A stretch of DNA of 64,000 bases. Origin: an uncultured Flavobacteriaceae bacterium. Its GTDB lineage: Bacteria; Bacteroidota; Bacteroidia; Flavobacteriales; Flavobacteriaceae. Positions 59,068 through 64,000 of the stretch are shown here, piece by piece. Both the position numbers and the translations under genes were made by a program. The notes under the pieces are model-generated. The model saw nothing but the letters and a program-made list of their open reading frames with translations. It searched no databases and was not told the DNA's origin. The stretch spans positions 2,596,308 to 2,660,307 of the forward strand of contig CANKZG010000001.1 of assembly GCA_947488435.1 (NCBI GenBank), read 5' to 3'. Position 1 is the first letter of the stretch, and every line of letters begins with the position of its first letter.

Positions 59068-62000
59068 ATGAGAAAAGGGATTCTGCTCCTATTAGGGGTT
59101 TTTGCAATAGTAATGGGGAGCTGTACTTCAAAAAGAAGTGCTAAACCAAAGGTTCTGGTATTTTTTAAAACCTCTGGTTTTGAACATGCTTCAATTCCCA
59201 AGGGAATAGCAGCTATTCAGGAACTGGGTACCGCCAACAATTTTGATGTGGATACGACCTCTAATTCGGAAAGATTTACGGAAGATACCTTAAAGGATTA
59301 CGCATCTATAATTTTTCTAAGCACCACAGGAGAAGTTCTAAACACAAAACAGGAAGCTGCTTTTGAACGCTATATTCAGTCTGGTGGAGGCTTTGTCGGG
59401 GTTCATGCGGCAACAGATACGGAGTACGATTGGAATTGGTATGGACAATTGGTAGGGGCCTATTTTATAAGTCATCCACCAGGAACTCAAGAAGCAAATT
59501 TTGTAGTAAAAGACAATAACTTTATCGCAACTGATTTCCTAACGGATTCACTATGGATTCGTACGGATGAATTGTATAATTTTAAAAAAATAAACCCTAA
59601 TATTAAGGTACTTATAACCATTGATGAGAATTCGTATGAAGGAGGAACAAATGGTGAATTTCATCCAATGAGTTGGTATCATGAATACGATGGAGGAAGG
59701 TCTTTTTATACGGCTATGGGGCATACGGATGAAAGTTATGAGGAAGAGAATTTTTTAAAACATTTATTAGGAGGTATTCAATACACGATTAGCGATAATG
59801 CAAAACCAGATTATACTAAGGTAACTTCGCAATTTCCGCCAGATGCGGATCGCTTTGCAAAAAATAAATTAGTAGTAGGAGATTTTCATGAACCTACTGA
59901 AATGACTATTCTACCTAATCTTGATATTCTTGTGGTACAACGAAGAGGAGAGATACTTTTATATAAGCAGAGTACAGGACAATTGCAGCAAGTAGGTGCT
60001 TTGGATGTTTATTACAAGACATTGAATACTCCTGGTGTAAATGCTGAAGAAGGTCTGATGGGATTACAAAAGGATCCCAATTTTGAAGAAAACAATTGGA
60101 TTTATATGTATTACAGCCCGTCTGGCGATAAATGGATAAACCGACTGTCTAGGTTTACCTTTAAAGATGATACACTTGACATGGCTTCGGAAAAAATAAT
60201 TCTGGAAGTTGATTCCCAACGCGAAATATGTTGTCATACGGGAGGATCTATTGCTTTTGGAGGGGATGGTCTTCTGTATTTATCTACGGGAGATAATTCT
60301 ACTCCTTTTAATGAAGGTGGTGCTCCTTATGTAAATAGTGGTTTTGCACCACAGAACGATTTACCGGGGAGACAACAATATGATGCGCGACGTTCTTCCG
60401 GAAATACCAATGATTTACGCGGAAAAATACTACGTATTAAAGTAAATGATGATGGCTCTTATGATATTCCTGATGGAAACCTCTTTCCAAAAGGAACAGA
60501 TAAAACCCGGCCCGAAATATATACCATGGGGCATCGAAATCCCTATCGAATTGCGGTAGACCAAAAAAATGGATACCTGTATTGGGGAGATGTAGGACCT
60601 GATGCTCGTGCCGATAGTTTAGCAACTAGAGGACCAAGAGGATATGATGAGGTGGGTCAGGCAAAAACCGCTGGAAACTATGGCTGGCCTTTATTTATAG
60701 CAGATAATAAAGCTTACCACCAATATGATTATGCTACCGGGATATCTGGAGCGGCGTATGACCCTGAAAAACCGATGAATACCTCAAGAAACAATACAGG
60801 CTTAGTAGAGCTGCCCCCAGCGCAAGAAGCTTTCTTGTGGTATCCGTATGCCGAATCTGGAGATTTTCCACAACTCGGATCTGGAGGTAGAAACGCTATG
60901 GCAGGTGGGGTATTTTATGCAGACCTCTATGAGGGAGCGTTAGCATTACCGGACTATTATGATGGAAAGTTGATAATCTACGACTTTATGCGAGGATGGA
61001 TGAAGGCAGTATCTTTATTTCCAAATGGGGATTTTAATAAAATGGAACCTTTTGCCCAAGATATTGAGTTAAATGCTTTAATAGATATGGAACTAGGGCC
61101 TGATGGACAGATTTATCTTTTGGAGTATGGAAGTGGATGGTTTACAAAAAATGACGATACCGCTTTGAGCGTATTACAATTCAATGGTGGGAATAGACCA
61201 CCCGTTATTAATAGTTTAGAACTAAATAAAACCTCCGGAAGTGTTCCATTTGCTATAAATGCTACGGTTGATGCTAGGGATAGGGAAGGGGATCCTGTAA
61301 AATATGTTTGGGATCTTGGAAATGGAGAGGTTAAAGAAACTACAGCTCCCGAATTAGCATATACTTACGAAGAAGCTGGAGAATTTAAGATAGAAGTAAC
61401 TGCAAAGGACGATAGTGATGCATCTGCAAAAAGTAACGCAATCACTGTTTATGCAGGGAATACAAAACCGGAAGTTACCATTACGATTACTGAAGGTAAT
61501 AAATCCTTTTTTGTTGCAGGTAGACCTATAAGTTATGAAGTTTCTGTTACGGATGCAGATAGTGGATCTATAAATAATGAGGATGTTTTTGTCTCTGTGG
61601 ATTATTTGGAAGGTTTTGACGAAGCATCACTTTCTTTAGGGCATCAGGAAGCTTCTGTTGCTGTTTCTGGAGAGGCGCTAACGCAATCTTTGGATTGTAA
61701 AACTTGCCATAAGATAAATGAAGTTTCCATAGGACCTTCTTATCAGTCTGTATCGGAGCGTTATCAGAACGATCCCAATGCTACAACATATCTGGCCAAT
61801 CGCATGGTTGAAGGTGGCGGAGGTGTTTGGGGCGAAGTGATAATGCCCGCACATCCAAATTTAACCAAGGAGGAAACAAATCAAATCACAACTTGGATCA
61901 TGTCTTTGGCGGATACCAGTCCAAAACGAAAATCACTACCAGCATCAGGAACCATTGTTCCCGAACCGAGTAATGCAAATAAAACCTTGGTACTTACCGC

Positions 62001-62472
62001 AAGCTATACAGATCAGGGTAATAATTCTATAAAGCCACTAACAGGATCAAAATCTATAGCACTTTCAAGTAGTGCTATGACTTTTACAGGAACGGAGAAA
62101 AAAGAAGGTTTCATGCAAATGAAATTTAATGGAACAGAAGTCCTAATATTTCCAACAGATTCAGGTTGGTTTGCATTAGAAAATATTGATTTAACTGGAG
62201 TTAGTTCGGCAATGCTTATGGCAGGATGGCAAGGAGATTTAGCTTTTGGATTAACTTTTGAAGTACATATAGATGCTCCTGATGGACCCGTTATAGGAAA
62301 AGGCAGTATGCCTAAACCCCCGAAGGGACAGCCTGGAGGAGCGATCTTTGTTCCCTTGAAACCAGTGACGGACGGTCAACAGCATGAGTTGTATTTTACT
62401 TATACGACTCAAGATCCAAATAAACAAGGAATTACAGGTGCCATTGTAGGCGTAACCTTTGGAGGGCAATAA
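59068..62472 (+). CDS. ThuA/sorbosone-dehydrogenase/PKD/cytochrome c fusion lipoprotein
   Basis: An 1134-residue lipoprotein (signal MRKGILLLLGVFAIVMGSC). Domains in order: ThuA (about 28-240; KVLVFFKTSGFEHASIPKGI, GGGFVGVHAATDTEYDWNWYGQLVGAYF), a PQQ-type glucose/sorbosone dehydrogenase propeller (about 265-700; PEIYTMGHRNPYRIAVD, YLYWGDVGPDAR), a PKD domain (about 710-795), a c-type cytochrome at about 870-950 with haem motif C877-K-T-C880-H881 and likely axial Met in VIMPAHPNL, and a C-terminal beta domain resembling CBM6 (about 960-1134). It probably oxidises a sugar and passes electrons through its own haem. PQQ dependence is inferred. Confidence 0.9.
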   Translation: MRKGILLLLGVFAIVMGSCTSKRSAKPKVLVFFKTSGFEHASIPKGIAAIQELGTANNFDVDTTSNSERFTEDTLKDYASIIFLSTTGEVLNTKQEAAFERYIQSGGGFVGVHAATDTEYDWNWYGQLVGAYFISHPPGTQEANFVVKDNNFIATDFLTDSLWIRTDELYNFKKINPNIKVLITIDENSYEGGTNGEFHPMSWYHEYDGGRSFYTAMGHTDESYEEENFLKHLLGGIQYTISDNAKPDYTKVTSQFPPDADRFAKNKLVVGDFHEPTEMTILPNLDILVVQRRGEILLYKQSTGQLQQVGALDVYYKTLNTPGVNAEEGLMGLQKDPNFEENNWIYMYYSPSGDKWINRLSRFTFKDDTLDMASEKIILEVDSQREICCHTGGSIAFGGDGLLYLSTGDNSTPFNEGGAPYVNSGFAPQNDLPGRQQYDARRSSGNTNDLRGKILRIKVNDDGSYDIPDGNLFPKGTDKTRPEIYTMGHRNPYRIAVDQKNGYLYWGDVGPDARADSLATRGPRGYDEVGQAKTAGNYGWPLFIADNKAYHQYDYATGISGAAYDPEKPMNTSRNNTGLVELPPAQEAFLWYPYAESGDFPQLGSGGRNAMAGGVFYADLYEGALALPDYYDGKLIIYDFMRGWMKAVSLFPNGDFNKMEPFAQDIELNALIDMELGPDGQIYLLEYGSGWFTKNDDTALSVLQFNGGNRPPVINSLELNKTSGSVPFAINATVDARDREGDPVKYVWDLGNGEVKETTAPELAYTYEEAGEFKIEVTAKDDSDASAKSNAITVYAGNTKPEVTITITEGNKSFFVAGRPISYEVSVTDADSGSINNEDVFVSVDYLEGFDEASLSLGHQEASVAVSGEALTQSLDCKTCHKINEVSIGPSYQSVSERYQNDPNATTYLANRMVEGGGGVWGEVIMPAHPNLTKEETNQITTWIMSLADTSPKRKSLPASGTIVPEPSNANKTLVLTASYTDQGNNSIKPLTGSKSIALSSSAMTFTGTEKKEGFMQMKFNGTEVLIFPTDSGWFALENIDLTGVSSAMLMAGWQGDLAFGLTFEVHIDAPDGPVIGKGSMPKPPKGQPGGAIFVPLKPVTDGQQHELYFTYTTQDPNKQGITGAIVGVTFGGQ

Positions 62473-62474
62473 TT

Positions 62475-63053
62475 TTAACGTGTTCCTCTAGATTTAATAT
62501 TCGCATCGCAGAGTTTAATTATTTCTGCGATGCGTTTTTTTCTAGTTTCATCTCGCTTGGCCTGATTTAGCCAGTATAAATAGTTCTTTTGATAACTTCT
62601 ACTAAAGGCTTTATAGTTGGTAAAAGCAACAGGAGCTTTATGAAACGCACTTTCAAGATCGTTTGGTATAATACCCTCTTCCACAGCATCTAAAATAGTC
62701 CAGGAACCATCTTCTTTGGCAGCTGTTATTTTTTCCAACCCACTGGAATGCATTAAACCTTCTTTGGTCAACGCAGTAATATAGGTTTTGTTGAGTTTAC
62801 TCCAAACACTTTTTGGTTTTCTTGGACAAAAGTACTGACGCCTTTTCCCATTGCCAAGACTTTTTACCGTACTATCGATCCAACCGTAACAAATCGCGAC
62901 TTTTACAGCTTCTTCCCAACGCATACTAGGTACCTGAGTCTCTATTTTATACATTATCAAGTAAATACCAGAGCTAGAACTGTAATTTTCATGTAACCAA
63001 TTTCGCCACTCCTTATCGCTCTTGAAATATATTTCAGGTTTTTCTACATTCAT
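62475..63053 (-). CDS. YdeI/OmpD-associated family protein
   Basis: A 192-residue protein of the YdeI/OmpD-associated (bacteriocin-protection) family. It begins MNVEKPEIYFKSDKEWRNWLHENYSSSSGIYLIMYK and continues with SMRWEEAVKVAICYGWIDSTVKSLGNGKRRQYFCPRKPKSVWSKLN, the family hallmark (AxCYGWID, then FxPRKxxSxWS). The C terminus YLYWLNQAKRDETRKKRIAEII is also typical. No signal peptide; cytoplasmic. It is linked in enteric bacteria with polymyxin or bacteriocin tolerance, but the mechanism is unknown. It is convergent with the fusion gene with only two bases between the stops. Confidence 0.9.
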   Translation of the reverse strand: MNVEKPEIYFKSDKEWRNWLHENYSSSSGIYLIMYKIETQVPSMRWEEAVKVAICYGWIDSTVKSLGNGKRRQYFCPRKPKSVWSKLNKTYITALTKEGLMHSSGLEKITAAKEDGSWTILDAVEEGIIPNDLESAFHKAPVAFTNYKAFSRSYQKNYLYWLNQAKRDETRKKRIAEIIKLCDANIKSRGTR

Positions 63054-63083
63054 GATAAAAACGTACGTACATATTTTAGTGAT

Positions 63084-63587
63084 TTATACTCTTGTAAACT
63101 GTTTAATAAGCAATTGATGTGCTGGAAATAGTTGTATTAAATTGGTGCTATCAGCTAATTCAAAATCTGCAAAATCAAAACCAGGAGAAACGGTGCAACC
63201 TACAAACCCGAAATTCCCATTTCCAATAACCTCAGCTGCAAACCAATGACCTCCAGGGACCACGTATTGCGGTACTTCTCCTTTTTTAATAGCCATTCCT
63301 AGAATAATCTTGCTATATATTCCAGAAGGTGAAATACTGTGAATACAAATGGGATTACCCTCGTAAAAGTGCCAAATCTCATCCTGTTTAATCCTATGAA
63401 ATGCAGAAAAGGCTTCTGAAGTAAGTAAGAAGTAGATACTGGTAGCATAATTTCTTGAACCAGAATAATAACCATCCAAAGCTGAAGAACTTATTTGACC
63501 AGCACTTCGATAGGTTTCTTTGTAAAATCCACCTTCGGGATGGGGCTGTAAATCAAATTTCCCAATAATATCCTTTGCAGTTAACAT
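63084..63587 (-). CDS. Cupin domain protein (DUF985)
   Basis: A 167-residue cupin of the DUF985 family. The sequence starts MLTAKDIIGKFDLQPHPEGGFYKETYRSAGQISSSAL and shows SIYFLLTSEAFSAFHRIKQDEIWHFYEGNPICIHSISPSG and VPGGHWFAAEVIGNGNFGFVGCTVSPGFDFADFELAD, the conserved DUF985 blocks with the His/Glu metal-type positions. These proteins are thought to be sugar or metabolite isomerases/epimerases but are largely uncharacterised. It is 30 bases from the YdeI-like gene on the same strand. Confidence 0.9.
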   Translation of the reverse strand: MLTAKDIIGKFDLQPHPEGGFYKETYRSAGQISSSALDGYYSGSRNYATSIYFLLTSEAFSAFHRIKQDEIWHFYEGNPICIHSISPSGIYSKIILGMAIKKGEVPQYVVPGGHWFAAEVIGNGNFGFVGCTVSPGFDFADFELADSTNLIQLFPAHQLLIKQFTRV

Positions 63588-63631
63588 AAAACGGTCTTAA
63601 AATAAATTAGTATGAATGATATGCATATTCA

Positions 63632-64000
63632 TTATAATGGAACACTTTCTAATTGCTGATCAATTTTAGTTTTTATTCTGCTGGCATCTAAATTTCGAGG
63701 ATCTAATTGAAATGCCTTATCTGCATATGATTTAGCTTTTTGTAGGCTATCCATTTTAAAATAGATTGCAGCCAATACTGCATAAGGTTTTGGGGTTTTG
63801 TAGGATTGCATCAGCTTTTCAAGTTCTTGAGCTTTTTGAATAGCTGCTTTAAAATTACCTACTTCTGCTTCCATTTCTGCTTCATAACCTAAAAGAAAAG
63901 GATTTACCAATTGATCTTCTTTTGTTAATGCGTTAAGCGAATCTAAGGTTGTTTCTGCACCGTATAAACTATGTAAAACTTCGATATACTCCGCTTTTAA
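63632..64000 (-). CDS. TPR-repeat protein, 3' end (partial)
   Basis: The last 122 codons of a TPR protein, open to the window edge. Reading from the edge, the frame is LKAEYIEVLHSLYGAETTLDSLNALTKEDQLVNPFLLGYEAE, then MEAEVGNFKAAIQKAQELEKLMQSYKTPKPYAVLAAIYFKMDSLQKAKSYADKAFQLDPRNLDASRIKTKIDQQL. At least two TPR units can be seen, with the usual Ala/Gly and Pro positions (FKMDSLQKAKSYADKAFQLDPRN). The codon at 63910 is TTG, so it is not the true start. Function is unknown and its remainder lies outside. Confidence 0.8.
   Translation of the reverse strand, partial: LKAEYIEVLHSLYGAETTLDSLNALTKEDQLVNPFLLGYEAEMEAEVGNFKAAIQKAQELEKLMQSYKTPKPYAVLAAIYFKMDSLQKAKSYADKAFQLDPRNLDASRIKTKIDQQLESVPL

Overview
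The window looks like a chromosomal segment of a marine-type member of the Flavobacteriia (Bacteroidota). The DNA is visibly AT-rich and most starts lack a Shine-Dalgarno sequence. Many products carry lipoprotein or Sec signals. Several families are typical of the group: the PadR/PspC/GIN-domain module, DUF6090, DUF4331, 2TM, the LETM1-related biofilm protein, a TonB-dependent receptor with a carboxypeptidase-regulatory-like plug extension, BNR-repeat proteins and S9 peptidases. At least one good TAnnTTTG-type (Bacteroidota) promoter is visible, in front of the aconitase gene. I see no rRNA, tRNA, transposase, integrase, phage gene or CRISPR array, so this is mostly ordinary core and flexible genome rather than an island.

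Layout. 1-7340: the 3' end of trxB; a secreted unknown; a translationally overlapping pair (dipeptide epimerase and an alpha-oxoamine-synthase-like PLP enzyme); a DUF4870/PadR/PspC/GIN envelope-stress-like operon; and a divergent DUF4442 thioesterase-fold gene. 7475-18007: housekeeping and repair genes (AIM24-like, DUF2461, NudK, MsrA-like, PBP4-type DacB, OxyR with its redox cysteines at 199/208, a group II PLP decarboxylase) plus lipoproteins. 18349-31669: TonB-dependent receptor, TIM-barrel epimerase with a Tat signal, PaiB-like protein, aconitase, aldo/keto reductase, flavin amine oxidase, DUF6090 and a DEAD-box helicase.

31807-37064 is the most distinctive stretch. It holds a secreted TPR-like protein, a LytS-type histidine kinase that carries an extra 2TM domain after its ATPase domain, a run of seven separate small 2TM proteins packed end to end, and a LytTR response regulator. 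Both promoter regions of this locus contain a pair of direct repeats with 12-bp spacing that fits the known LytTR operator pattern. A self-regulating signalling module that controls its own array of membrane proteins is the simplest reading.

37155-43778: a LETM1-related protein; a DUF4331 family split across two adjacent genes (one secreted, one lipoprotein); a TPR lipoprotein; a candidate 49-residue membrane peptide; then an ECF sigma factor with its RskA-type anti-sigma factor and a YceI-like lipoprotein. 43931-53862: DUF1287, LURP-one-like and DUF1080 proteins, a fused alpha/beta-hydrolase/OsmC enzyme, DUF2490, an S9 peptidase, a large BNR/sortilin-type protein and a metallo-beta-lactamase-fold hydrolase. 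54101-64000: a Calx-beta lipoprotein, an amidohydrolase/amidase operon headed by a damaged-looking short gene, a haloalkane-dehalogenase-like lipoprotein, an 1134-residue ThuA/sorbosone-dehydrogenase/PKD/cytochrome c fusion, a YdeI-like protein, a DUF985 cupin, and the 3' end of a TPR gene that runs off the window.
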